Shown: in pieces, positions 22,683 to 32,835 of the stretch
How the letters are laid out: each line of letters starts with the position of its first letter
Numbering within the stretch: position 1 is the first letter of the stretch
Translations under genes and position numbers: made by a program
Assembly: GCF_010093595.1 (NCBI RefSeq)
Contig: NW_022985439.1
Location: forward strand, 2,372,789-2,436,788
Direction of reading: 5' to 3'
Source of the DNA: Mytilinidion resinicola
Lineage: Eukaryota; Ascomycota; Dothideomycetes; Mytilinidiales; Mytilinidiaceae
Length of the DNA: 64,000 bases
Notes under the pieces: model-generated
The model's input: the letters and a program-made list of their open reading frames with translations, nothing else
What the model was told of the DNA's origin: nothing
Database searches by the model: none

Positions 22683-23080
22683 TGTTGTCACTTAAGAGAG
22701 AGAGTAGACGTTGTATGTGTTGTGTTCGATGAAGATGATGAGGATGTCGAGGAGAGAGAGAGAGAGGTCTGAAGGAAGGTGAAGCTATATACACGTACCT
22801 GCCGTACTCAGGTTGCAGCACTACAACCTAGGATCAACAACTCATATGCTAGAAGGCTACTCCGAACATCAGCTGTAGAGAACACAGCTGAGATCTCAGC
22901 TGTGGAGAGCCCAGCTGAAAACTCAGCTGTGCAGTGTTCAGCTGAACTTACTAGCGCGCCACCCAGGGGTGGCCCCCCTTCCTTCCCCTAGTATATATAC
23001 AACTAGCTAGACGTCTATAGAAATCAGAGTTCACATCAATTTAACCTAAGTGCCGTGGCCCTCACCGCTCCTCCCTAACA
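22683..23080. mobile_element. possible LTR remnant (low confidence)
   Basis: A block of about 398 bases starts TGTTGTCAC and ends CCCTAACA, the TG...CA form of retrotransposon LTRs, with internal TATA-like motifs. It is followed by GGTGTTGTGGGA, which could be a primer-binding-like site. No matching second LTR and no 5-base target duplication were found. GGTGTTGT occurs at both ends, which could instead be an 8-base duplication around a shorter element. Confidence 0.25.
22870..22950 (+). repeat. three 27-bp repeats with six CAGCTG palindromes
   Basis: CAGCTG starts at 22870, 22885, 22897, 22912, 22924 and 22939, with alternating 15- and 12-base spacing, so the block is three degenerate 27-base units, each holding two palindromes. 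Confidence 0.8.
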
Positions 23081-24287
23081 GGTGTTGTGGGAAAGCAAAG
23101 CGTCGGGGCATTTTAGTTCTACCTTTGCTGTGTCCGTTGTGAGTGTGCGTCGCGATCGATGTCGTTCACATTGGCATCCGCTTGTTCAACACTGCGAGAT
23201 AGCTTGAAAGGTTTCCTTAAGCGTCACGGCAGATTTGATTGCTGGATCCTGCGACTGTGCATCATGTCGGCCGTAGCGTTCGTCTAGATGGCTCGGATTT
23301 CGGCTTCCTCGTGATTTCTTCATTTCGGTAGGATGGGGACGCAAGTATAAACTTTTCAAGGCTCTCAGCTTTTATGATACCCATCTCTGAGGTCGGACTG
23401 GCTGGGCCTCAACATGAAATTTGATGCGAGTTCCCTAGGTTGAAAGCTGAGGCAAGGCCTACGACCGGGGGCCTTTTCTGGCTCCAGCCTCTGATTCCAA
23501 ATACAGGACGAGGCATAAATCCCTGTTTCGAAGTAATCAATCGACTTTTCGTGCAAACTCTGTGCTCTCAGAATCAGGCCATAGACTAAAACCAGGGAAG
23601 CTAGGAAGATCGAGATCAAAGAGGATGAATTATGACACGTGAAAATGTAGGTTGACACCGACAAAATTGATAACCAGTAGAGCCCACTACCTGCAGCAGA
23701 TTCGGGAAAAGAGATGTACCTCAAACAAAATAGACGATCTCATCGAAGATTGACATCAAAGATTGTCTCGCTTTCTTTTCATCGTGTTTCAGAAGTAATC
23801 AAGCTCTCAATGATGGCGCTAGAGGCATTGACCACGGAAGTTCAAGATGTATAGTGACGGAGTACGTATTCTTAGCCAGCTAGCCTACGGAGTATGGTAC
23901 GGTTAGCTCGGCTACCTTGATATAGAACACGGTTCCTGTACTTAGCCCTCACAGTTCTACGGGACGGCTACGTAAGCCTCCACACACACAGAGTATATAT
24001 ACGGCGTACGTAGCCTAGATAGATGCTCATCCAATACATCACTTAACTACCTCGTTCAATGCATTGTTTCACCTCCATCCTCATTTAGTCGTGCAGAATT
24101 CTCCTGTACCGCATTTTAGGCGACTGTAATTTTCACATTGAAAATAAAAGCGAAGTAGTCGGTGGCCGATGAAGGATTTGTATAGGTAAGCCCGACGTCG
24201 ATTTTGCCGTTTTCTTGGGCCTCGTAGCCTGGTCCGAGCGTGTGGTCCGCTCTGCCTCCGGCTCTCCACCATTGCAATCTCTTCCTA

Positions 24288-25104
24288 CAGTACGGAGTAA
24301 AACCTCGTTATAACGAAACACTTATTTCAGGATTATTTTCGTTGTAAGGAGGTTTCGTCAAAGGGTAATCTGATCAAGCGTCCTAGAGGTCCGAGATAGT
24401 TAACTACCTAAATAAGACCATTTGTTAGCAAGTAGGGGTGAAAGTTCCACCCCCGAAGGTCCGACCCACCTAAAATCCGCCCAAATTCGAGGGTTCTGGG
24501 GCCCAAATGAGGGGTTTCCCATACAAACGAATCCTGCCTAATCCTTACGAAGTTCGGAGTAGCGCGAATTCGTTATTTCCCCATACAAAAAATCCGGGAT
24601 TAAGGTTTTGTTCGTTGTAACGTAGTCTGCGGGTGAGTGGGCCATGCGGGCGAGTGGGCCACCCCATTATTGGTGCGATTTGGACGTTTTAGCACCCCAG
24701 CTATCTTAACGACCACCAAATATTTCAAGCTGTAACTTGGAATAGTAATATAAGTGACTATTCTAATATCATATGTTCATTGTTCAGATTTCTCAATAGC
24801 CCTATTTAGCCGTAGTAAAGTTTTGGTTAGTTTTGGCCGTCGAAATCAGGTATTACTTACAATACAATCGAATTATGCCTCTATATTGCTCCAAACTTTC
24901 TCTTAGCTATTAGAAAGAGCTAGACAGTATATAGCATCTTAAATTGTACTTTATATTTTGCGGTTATTAAGATTGCTGGGGTGCTAAAACGTCCCAAATC
25001 GCACCAATAATGGGGTGGCCCACTCACCCGCATGGCCCACTTACCCGCAGACTACGTTACTGCGAATTCGTTATATAACGGTTTATTATAGCGAAGCTTT
25101 ACTG
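24288..25104. mobile_element. pogo/Fot1-like non-autonomous element, split by a nested MITE
   Basis: The left end reads CAGTACGGAGTAAAACCTCG followed by TTATAACGAA. The right end, reverse-complemented, reads CAGTAAAGCTTCGCTATAAT and then CGTTATATAACGAA. Both are flanked by TA (24286-24287 and 25105-25106), the target duplication of Tc1/mariner/pogo transposons. Without the inserted MITE it would be about 377 bases, far too short for a transposase, so it is a MITE-like deletion derivative. The inverted repeats are imperfect. Confidence 0.65.
24620..25057. mobile_element. MITE with inverted repeats of about 90 bp and TA target duplication
   Basis: Left arm about 24620-24710 begins ACGTAGTCTGCGGGTGAGTG and contains two GAGTGGGCC words. 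Right arm about 24965-25057 is its inverse, ending GCAGACTACGT, with only a few changes. TA flanks both ends (24618-24619 and 25058-25059). The interior of about 250 bases is AT-rich and non-coding. Several arm differences are G/A or C/T transitions. It lies inside the pogo-like element. Confidence 0.85.
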
Positions 25105-25106
25105 TA

Positions 25107-25736
25107 CCAACTCTCGTCGCGCAATGCTCCCAATGCGGCACGGCTCAGGCATCGTTCCGAGCCGCACATGTGACAAATATGTCCTCTGCATCGGAGTTGC
25201 AGCCTCAGGATGCAGCCGATAACTGGCGATCGGAAGAGCCCCAGCCTCCACCAATGACTGACTTCAAAGCTGTCCCCGCCTACACCGGTTTCGCTGAGTC
25301 GCGCCATGCGTCCGCAAGGCGGCCCGACGAGGCTGAAGGTCTGAGTCAGGTGAGAGCTTGGCGCCGTGGGGTTTTGAGGCTCTCATGCCCGCAACAAGCA
25401 CAATCACTGTCGCTCTTTGGCCCCCAAGATGCAGCCTGCATGCAACATGCACCTCTTCTCCTACCACGTCTTGCCAACCCCGCACACCTGGACGCCACAG
25501 GGTGCTTTTGGCTGTCGTGCCAGCCAAAGCTGCCTACTGACCACGGGATTTATGCTTGTTTGCAGTTGTCTTGCACAATTTTGGTATGGAACAGCGAATT
25601 TGGCGTTTTGTGGCGCTGGCTGCATCGTCGACCTTATCTGTGGGTAGCCCGCCCTGCGCTGTTCTGTTTTCTTCAGCCTCCTCGAAGTTTTCAGCTCTTT
25701 CAGGCCCTTCTCAGCGTCTTCTCCGTCCCTGGAGGG
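25107..25736. other. spacer upstream of the cell-surface protein gene
   Basis: About 630 bases. A frame here (from 25170) runs in phase into the next gene, but its sequence is Trp/Cys/His-rich and unlike a protein domain, and the later ATG at 25737 is followed at once by a signal peptide. I treat it as promoter and leader. Confidence 0.5.
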
Positions 25737-27249
25737 ATGGCGCTTTCAGTATTTCGGCTGTCGTTGATATGGGCTATTGGCTGCTGCTGGAACGTAGCTG
25801 CCCAGTACGGATTCTCTATACCATACCCAGATGTGGACGACTTCGATCCTGTTAATACCATCGTCCAAGGCACAGTCTTCAATTTCATTTGGATCGTCAA
25901 TGGTAGTTCACTTTTTATATTAATTGGACCTCTTCCCTAGTTGACCTCGTTCTCAGATACCTACCAGCCTACGGTCGACGGAGAGCATCTATTTGACGAC
26001 AATAGTCATATATCCTTATGGCTAACTTCTTTCGACGGCGACAGCTACACGCAATGTCTAGCTGGTACGCATCATTCTGCTTAACGTCCACGCTAATGCC
26101 CTTACCCATACGCTTCGTGCTAATGCGATTCCGATAGCGAGCGTATACTCTGGCCACGGCGGATCTTGGGCGTATGCAGTTGATCTCTCCGATGACGATA
26201 TCGATGCCCACGGCGGGAAGTTTGTCTACCGCCTTAAGCCCACTGTCAGCTCCCAGGATGCTCCCTACGATGACACCGAAGACGAGGTCCCTTCGCGCGG
26301 TTTTCTTATTGAAAAAGCATCAGACGCTGCCGCCGCGTCGTCTTCATCGGCCGCCGCCGCAGCCTCTTCATCATCAGCCTCTGTCGCAGCCATTGCCGCA
26401 GCATCTCGCTCGGCCGCTGCAGCCGCTTCGCAGTCTGAAGCAGCAGCAGCTTCACAGTCCGAAGCAGCAGCCCAGTCGGCTTCTCAAGCGGCAGCGAATT
26501 CAGCTGCCGCGCAAGCATCGTCTGCATCCGAGTCGGCTGCTCTCGCCACCTCAGCATCGGCGGCCGCGGAGGCATCAAAATCAGCGGCAGAGGCCTCGTC
26601 AGCCTCACTGGCAGCACAAACAACCGCTCCACCCGACCAGAGTAGCGCTGTGCCCACATCGGCTCACGCGACAAACACGCTCAGCATCACATCAGCAGGG
26701 TCTCCAAAAACTTCGAAAGCCGCGACAGGTACAACTCCGGCACCCTCCTCCAAAGTTAAATCAGCACAGTCCTCTGATACAGTCGCCACAGGAACCGCCG
26801 CCCAAGCCACGTCAACAGGCACCGGGGCCCCGACGATAAGCTCATCTTCCTCAGGCGGCCTCTCGGCCGGCGCAAAAGCCGGCATCGCAATCGGCGCCAT
26901 AGCGCTCGCGCTCCTCGCCGCCATCGCACTCATCCTCTTCCTCCGGCACCGCAAGAGGGCCGCTGCGGCTGCTGAACTAGCGGGTCCTCCCCAGCCGGTG
27001 CCTATAATGGCACAGGATAAGCACTTCGCAGAACACAATCGCAACAGCGCGCCGCAATTCATGGGCCAGCCAAGCGCACAGCCGGGATACGCAATTCCGT
27101 CGCCGCCGCCGCAGGTGTACCGGGGTGGGGGTCCAGTTGGAGAGACGGCGGAATTGGGAGGGCATGGTGGCTATGGGGCGCAGGAGCTGCCGAATCCGCA
27201 TGGATACGGGTATGGCGCGGAGTTGCCAGCTTATGAGCGGCCTGGGTAG
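25737..27249 (+). CDS. cell-surface protein with Ala/Ser-rich stalk and single membrane span
   Basis: Three exons: 25737-25902, 25957-26064, 26138-27249, giving 461 residues. The start at 25737 gives a signal peptide ending near CCWNVAAQ. An ectodomain of about 120 residues follows (FNFIWIVN, SLWLTSFDGDSYTQCLA, GGSWAYAVDLSDDDID, GKFVYRLKP), resembling a small beta-sandwich. Then comes a long Ala/Ser/Gln stalk (about 145-285) that should be O-mannosylated, a Gly-Ala-rich membrane helix (AIGAIALALLAAIALILFL), a basic stop-transfer RHRKR, and a Pro/Gly/Tyr-rich cytosolic tail. The layout recalls fungal wall-stress or surface sensors, but no WSC cysteine domain is present. Function unknown; location at the plasma membrane and wall is a firm inference. 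Confidence 0.85.
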
Positions 27250-27256
27250 GTGTAGT

Positions 27257-27580
27257 TTGCGAGAGTCTCTACTCACCGCGGAGGATCCCCGCAACAGCTT
27301 TCAGTACACCCGTGATACAACCTATCCGTTTTGCTTGACATCCTATCCGTTTTGTTTGACATCCTATCCGGTTTGCTTAGTCGTTTTGCGGGAGTCTCTA
27401 CTCGCCGCGGAAGATCTCCGCAGCAGCTTCAAGTGCACGCATGATACAACCTCTCCGTTTTGCTCAGCATCCTATCCGTTGTGCTCAGCATCCTATCCGT
27501 TGTGCTTAGCATCCTATCCATTTTGCTTAGTCATTTTGCGATAGTATCTACTCACCGCGGATGATCCCCGCGACAGCTTC
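27257..27580 (+). repeat. nested minisatellite: units of about 140 bp with internal 21-bp repeats
   Basis: A larger unit starting TTTGCG..AGT.TCTACTC and then C/GCCGCGG begins near 27257, 27392 and 27533. Between these starts, a 21-base word of the form CCTATCCGTTTTGCTTGACAT is repeated about three times in the first unit and four in the second. It lies just after the surface-protein stop codon, possibly in its 3' UTR. Confidence 0.85.
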
Positions 27581-27802
27581 AAGTGCAATTATAATACATT
27601 TCAGTCTTGCTTAAGATATTAAACTGGATATTAGTTAGACCAGTGTAAGGCTAGTAACTATTCTAACCCGACGCCTACTACTGCAGAAGCTAGCGAATAA
27701 CTGGTATAGTTGACCTATTACCCTAATAGACCACCATCCGAACAGACCACCAGGCAAAGATAGAAGGAGAGTGTGCTACAGACACCGACGAGAATACCGT
27801 CC

Positions 27803-28390
27803 TTAGATCTCCCCAGCCCTTGTCTCCCTTGCGGTCAGCTTTGCGATGAGTTTGTTGTATCTTGAAGTAGATGCAAAGTTTGGCAGCACTTTAGATACGG
27901 TGGAAATGATAGCTTTCTTAGATAGTCCACGAGCACCGCCACGCCAATAGGATCCCTTTTCGAGTATATCTTGCATATACGCACGGTTTGTAGGCGACGG
28001 GGTGTCGGTGAGGTGAGCCTTAATGTACTCTTTGACCTCTGCGGAAAACTGCCTCTGCATGTCTTACAGAGGGTGACTTGCAGGTCCTCTACGAACTGTT
28101 CGCTCTTGATGTCCCATAGCTTCTTGCATGTTCCGGGGCACTCGTCGACGTCATTCTCCATCCCTTGGTTCTTTGGCCGACTTTCTAGTTGGGAAGGAGA
28201 GAAAGACTGGTCATCATCCGTTGGGTTAAAGTACGGGTTCAAACACGTTCGACATTCCATCTCAGCGAAGGGATGAGCTGGGTCTCGGGGTCCGAGTTCA
28301 TTGTAGTTGGTCTCCGCACCACAACTCCAGCACACTTCCGAGTCGGGCAGAAGCGGCTCGCTCGCAACAAGAAGCTCTGAGTCGGCGGGG
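27803..28390 (-). pseudogene. Cys-rich zinc-binding-like coding remnant with frameshift
   Basis: On the minus strand one frame reads CWSCGAE...ECRTCLNPYF...CPGTCKKLWD...TLCKTC, four Cys pairs able to bind zinc. A second frame (28060-27803) continues naturally as QRQFSAEVKEYIKAHLTDTP and on to a stop at 27803. The join lies near 28055-28070 and needs a one-base shift; the only GT...AG there is 13 bases long, too short for an intron. Upstream the same frame is closed by a TAG near 28390. I do not recognise the family. It looks like decayed coding sequence in a repeat-rich patch, although a sequencing indel is possible. Confidence 0.5.
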
Positions 28391-28626
28391 GTCTACTCGA
28401 ACGTCGGGTTGTCCCGCTGGTACGTACCAAAGGTTAACATCAACATAGACGCCAATGTCCAGGCGTAAAATACTGACGTCTGGGTTGGCAAAGTTGCCAA
28501 AATGCGCACGTCCTGGTCTTCAAATTCACCCGCTTGAACGGCCTCGCTGAGGTCGTCTTCTGTATAACAAAGAATCTGTCCGCTGTACCTGCCTTAGATG
28601 CGGAAGAGGCTGATGATTACACACAC

Positions 28627-29385
28627 CTAGTTCCGCTCTCCGGGGACTAGACCGTAGTGTAACCCACGGATGGCAGCAACAGTAAAGTTGTTAGAGGCAA
28701 CAATTGGTATAGTTGGTAAGAATAGGGCGTTGAAACAGCGGCGCAAAAGGTAAGACCTACCGACCTCCAGCAGGAACGAGGTGAATGTTTTGTCTGTCTT
28801 TGATCTTGCAACGATGTCCATGTTGTCTGCTAGATGCCGCATGGCACTGCCCTTGGAGGCCGCTGACTGTAGCTCGAATGTACTAGGGATAATACTGGAG
28901 GCCTTGAACCCAGCAGGCACCCCTATCGGCTTAAATGCAGTACCCCGCGACTTTAGGGTGTTTTCGAAGCCACGAAGCATGTCCTTAACCACCGATAAAC
29001 CTTCCACGTGCTCGCGGTCCGCTTTGGATTCGCGGCCAGCTTCATACTCACGGCCAGCCTCAGATTGGGGTCCCAAGGAACGAGTGTTTGGCTGTACTGA
29101 GAGAGGCGTGCGGTATGGCAACAACGAGGAGGGTTCGCGACGCTGCGATAGTGGAGGAGAAGATGATTGGGCGCGACGTCGTGGTAGTGGAGGGGAAATC
29201 TCGTGGCACCGCTGGCGTTTCGACTGTGGTGGAGCGTACCCGTGAGGCAGGTGTAACATCGCGGAAGATTTGTGGTGGCGGTTGACGGGATAAGGTATTG
29301 ACATCATCAGCCGGCCGTTTGAATGGTGCCACGGGGCCCAGGAAGACGAACTCGCGATCGAGTCCGCGATCAAGTCCGCGACCAA
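28627..29385 (-). CDS. hypothetical protein or fragment
   Basis: Open frame of 252 residues on the minus strand, unrecognised. The first half is low-complexity (Pro, Ser, Arg), with an EAGRE.EAGRESKADRE repeat. The second half (about residues 130-252) is more protein-like: VVKDMLRGFENTLKSRG, then AMRHLADNMDIVARSKTDK. A rival frame over 29332-29060 also looks partly coding, which hints at a frameshift. With the Cys-rich remnant just downstream it may belong to one larger decayed gene. Confidence 0.35.
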   Translation of the reverse strand: MVADLIADSIASSSSWAPWHHSNGRLMMSIPYPVNRHHKSSAMLHLPHGYAPPQSKRQRCHEISPPLPRRRAQSSSPPLSQRREPSSLLPYRTPLSVQPNTRSLGPQSEAGREYEAGRESKADREHVEGLSVVKDMLRGFENTLKSRGTAFKPIGVPAGFKASSIIPSTFELQSAASKGSAMRHLADNMDIVARSKTDKTFTSFLLEVGRSYLLRRCFNALFLPTIPIVASNNFTVAAIRGLHYGLVPGERN

Positions 29386-29596
29386 GTGAGGTCTGCAGAA
29401 GTAGTTAGCAAAAGAAGCACTAGAGGTAGTGGTCTACGAACCCGGACATTGCATAGCCAAATTTTCCCCGGCCGCCGGGGTGGCGGGGGGGTAAATAGGA
29501 AGAGAATTAATCTGCTCCCCAAGGATCCGCATAGATGAGTTATGATAAGAAGCCACTTTCAATAAGAAGTCTGACATCCTTCGCATTTTGTGGTAG

Positions 29597-30928
29597 CTAC
29601 ATCCGTTCCCTCAGGTTCCATCCAGTTTTCGACACCCTGGCCGCAACGAGTACGACACTCCCCGCAATCATCATACTCCCTGCGAACACCTGCGCGTACA
29701 AGTACGCACCGCCCGCCTTCTCAATGAGCGCGCCTCCTATCGGACTACCTATTAAAGACGCAATTCCCACAACGCTGAAGCCCATCCCGATCCTAATACC
29801 CGCTCTTTTAGGATCAGGGTTCAGGCTCGCAAGAGCGGCTTGGAGCAGGCTCTGCACACCTGCCCCAAAGAAGCCGTAGAATATGGTGAACGTAGTGACA
29901 CCGGCGACCGAGGAGATAGAGATCCAGATAAAGAGGAAGACGCCCGCGAACAGCATGACTGGGATGAAGGTGTTGATTGGACCGAGCAGCCTATCCGCTA
30001 TCAGAGCTGGAACGAGGCGCCCAGGCACACCCACGCCGTTGACGAGGAGGATGAGGTTGAATGAGGTGCGTTCCGAGACGTGCAGGACGTTTCGAGAGAA
30101 TGGCCGGACGTAGAAATATGCTAGCCAGACGCCGATGAAACCGAGGAACATGCTGATGTTGTAGAGAAGGTAGGGGGGTTCGGCGAAGGCTTTCCACTCA
30201 ACCAGCGGGCCTCTTTTCCTTTTACCGGGTTTCGAGGCGGCGAGGGAGACGATGACGACGGCGTTGAAGAGCATAACGAAGCCCATGATTCTTACGGTCC
30301 AGGGGAAGCCGATGCGATGCAGGAGTGTTAGGGCGATGGCGGGGAATACCATCCCGCCCGTCGCACCGCCGCATGCCACGCTCGAGATTGCCATTACTCT
30401 CCATCTGTTCCCAGCGAAGTGCGTCGCGGCGTTGGCGACGGCAGGGCAGAATATTAATCCATCCCCAAGGCCTTTGCAGATGCCTTGGGAGAGGAGGAGC
30501 TGCCAATACTGCGTACTCACAGAACTCGTAAATATCCCAATGATTTGGAGGGATAGTCCCGCGAAGAGAGTAAGCCGGTAATGGCCCAGATCTAAAGTGC
30601 GGCCGGAGAAGGTTCCAATGAAGTAGACGAGGAACACTTGGGATGAGCCGATCCATGAGATTGTGGATGGGGGCAAGTTGAGCGTTGTTGAATAATACTG
30701 CTGAAATATTCCAAATGCGTTGATGAAGCCGAAAGAATTGAAGACGCAGAGATGAGATACGAGGACTTGAAGCCAGCCATGCCACTCCTCATTGGGGCAC
30801 TTTTGGCGGTCTTCTATGGCCATATTTTCGTCGGTTTTATGGGATTGGGAGGGCATATCCACTGGAAGATCCTCATGGTGCTTTTGGCCGCTTATCGCGG
30901 TCCATGTTGAGCTCTCGCGAGTAGCCAC
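29597..30928 (-). CDS. MFS carrier, monocarboxylate-transporter-like
   Basis: Intronless frame of 443 residues with about 12 membrane helices. After a polar N-terminus of 45 residues come WHGWLQVLVSHLCVFNSFGFINAFGIFQQYY and LPPSTISWIGS, the usual opening of fungal MCT-like (Mch-type) carriers. GICKGLGDGLIFCPAVA follows, then a central loop and DPKRAGIRIGMGFSVVGIASLIGSPIGGAL near the end. These carriers move monocarboxylates, riboflavin or unknown organic acids across the plasma membrane. Its start lies 330 bases from the end of the FMN monooxygenase gene on the same strand, so the two may form a functional pair. Substrate not predictable. Confidence 0.9.
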   Translation of the reverse strand: MATRESSTWTAISGQKHHEDLPVDMPSQSHKTDENMAIEDRQKCPNEEWHGWLQVLVSHLCVFNSFGFINAFGIFQQYYSTTLNLPPSTISWIGSSQVFLVYFIGTFSGRTLDLGHYRLTLFAGLSLQIIGIFTSSVSTQYWQLLLSQGICKGLGDGLIFCPAVANAATHFAGNRWRVMAISSVACGGATGGMVFPAIALTLLHRIGFPWTVRIMGFVMLFNAVVIVSLAASKPGKRKRGPLVEWKAFAEPPYLLYNISMFLGFIGVWLAYFYVRPFSRNVLHVSERTSFNLILLVNGVGVPGRLVPALIADRLLGPINTFIPVMLFAGVFLFIWISISSVAGVTTFTIFYGFFGAGVQSLLQAALASLNPDPKRAGIRIGMGFSVVGIASLIGSPIGGALIEKAGGAYLYAQVFAGSMMIAGSVVLVAARVSKTGWNLRERM

Positions 30929-31258
30929 GATCTTTCAATGAGAGTCTAGGTGCTTACTATATCGTATCGCGCAGTTGAAAGGTCATATAGAAAGTCACGA
31001 TTTTCAAAGTTCTGTGGAAGAATCATGGTGGTTGAAACAGAAGTCGAAAATTTAAACTAGTGATTACGTTATCACAATCGGTTTGAACCTCTCGCGAAGA
31101 ACATCCATCTCCATCGGTTTTCCATCAAACACCGACTTGCTTCATCCGATTCATCAAGAAAAGACTACTTATTATATCCGATTGGACGTAAGAACCTGTT
31201 GATACCGAGATACACCTCTGAAACGAAATTCCGATCTTCCTTTCACTGTGGCAAATGT
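30929..31258. other. short spacer
   Basis: 330 bases between two minus-strand genes. No motif recognised. Confidence 0.4.
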
Positions 31259-32835
31259 TCACTCGGGAACAGTCGTCTCAGGGATTTGATGGTCCTTGGC
31301 CTCAACACCCGCTTTCCATCGATATTTGGAGCCCGAATGCTCCGGTAGAAGACCACTTTGACCAGGGATCCTATAGATATTCTCTCGGTATGTTCCACCA
31401 GGGACTGCATAGTCATCCCAGAACTCCCCACGGGCCCGCAGCTCAGGCAGAAGAAGTTCGGCCACATCGATAAAGCTTTGCGGCTTGATGGCATATGCCT
31501 ATGGATACTGTTAGTACACGTCTGTTGCCCCTTCGAAGTTACTTACGATGTTGAAACCATCCACGTCTGCTTCGCGGACCCATCTTTCAAACTCATCTGC
31601 AACTTGCGCCGGAGTTCCTATGACAGTAGCTCCCAGCCCGCCGACAGTTATGTGTTTTGCCACTGTATGCTTTGTCCACTTCTTGATACCAGGAGCAGCT
31701 TTGGACCAAGCCTCTACAGCAGACCTACTCAAGAATTAGCCTCGCCGCGAGACCAATGGCGGATGTCTACTTACCGAATAGCATTGCTCTCAACATTGCG
31801 GAGCTCTTCGTCGTCGCCGTATTTCGCAAGATCAACACCAGTCCAGCCTCCAAATAGTGTCAGAGCTCCCTCGATAGAGCCGTACTTCGAATAGTCCTCG
31901 AACTTAGCAGCTGCTTCTTCTTCGGTTCGGCCAATGACTGGGCAGATCAACGCCAGAAACTTGACGTTCTGAGGATCTCTGCCAAACTCCTTGGCAAGCT
32001 CTCGGATCTCTGCAACGTTCTTTGCTATCACTGAAGGACTGTGGCCGGCCACGAAGATTGCCTCGGCGTGTCGTGCTGCAAAGGTTTTCCCGGCTTTCGA
32101 AGTTCCAGCCTGGAGCAAGACAGGTGTTCGTTGAGGACTGGGCTGACAGATATGCGGGCCGGGTACTTGATAGTACTTTCCTTTGTGGTTGATCTCCCTG
32201 ATACGATCAGGGTAGGAATAGATTCCCTTCTTCCTGTCCAAAACCACGGCATCATCTCTCCAAGACGACTCCCAGAGCTTGTACATGACTTGCAGGTATT
32301 CATCGGCCATAGCGTATCGCTCGTCGTGGGCAGGCTGTTCTGAGTTCGTGAGATTCCGAGCCGCCGAGTCCAAGTACCCGGTCACGATGTTCCAGCCAAG
32401 TCTTCCTTTCGTGAGGTGATCAACAGTGGAGAGTCGCCTGGCGAGATGGTACGGTTGCTCATACGTGGTAGCCACCGTAACACCAAAGCCTATACTCTTG
32501 GTTACTGCTGCCATCGCCGAAAGAACTGCCAGAGGCTCGTTTGTAGGCCATTGCGCGCCTGATCGAATTGCGTGTTCGAGGTTTCGAGGGCCATCGTACA
32601 CGTCGTAGCCTCCAAGGACATCAGCAATGAATATCCCATGGATCTTTGCAGCCTCCAATGTTCTCGCCAGCTCGACCCAGTGCTCTACGTCGTTAAACTC
32701 GGACGAATGGTCATCGGGGTGCTGCCACAGTCCGGGTGACTGATGCCCGCTGCACATCATTACGAAGGCATTGAGAATCAAGCTCTTCTTCTTCGACGCG
32801 CCATTCGATCTATCGGGGATTTCGGTTGAAGCCAT
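31259..32835 (-). CDS. FMN-dependent monooxygenase, NtaA/SnaA/DszA (bacterial-luciferase-like) family
   Basis: Three exons, right to left: 32835-31775, 31724-31547, 31498-31259; 492 residues. Family blocks are ILNAFVMMCSGHQSPGLWQHP at the N-terminus, ELARTLEAAKIHGIFIADVLGGYDVY, AMAAVTKSIGFGVTVATTYEQPYHLARRLSTVDHLTKGRLGWNIVTGYLDSAARN, the HKGKYYQVPGPHICQPSPQRTPVLLQAGTSKAG stretch and a late DGFNIV. These enzymes use FMNH2 from a partner reductase to split C-S or C-N bonds in compounds such as nitrilotriacetate, dibenzothiophene sulfone or alkanesulfonates. Neighbours are an MFS carrier and, divergently, a DUR3-like symporter, which suggests sulfur or nitrogen acquisition. The FMN reductase is not in this window. 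Confidence 0.92.

Larger units (their letters stand above)
22610..24287. other. gene-poor, repeat-rich spacer
   Basis: About 1.7 kb without a convincing gene. It contains a possible LTR-like block, a cluster of CAGCTG hexamers, several TATA-like runs (tatatata near 22992 and 24000) and short frames that show no family likeness. The part around 23850-24060 repeats short words such as GGAGTACGTA and TAGCC, and may be decayed transposon sequence. Confidence 0.5.

Noticed and set aside
25170..25736. N-terminal extension of the surface protein frame
   Set aside because: The sequence is not domain-like and the later ATG at 25737 is followed immediately by a good signal peptide.
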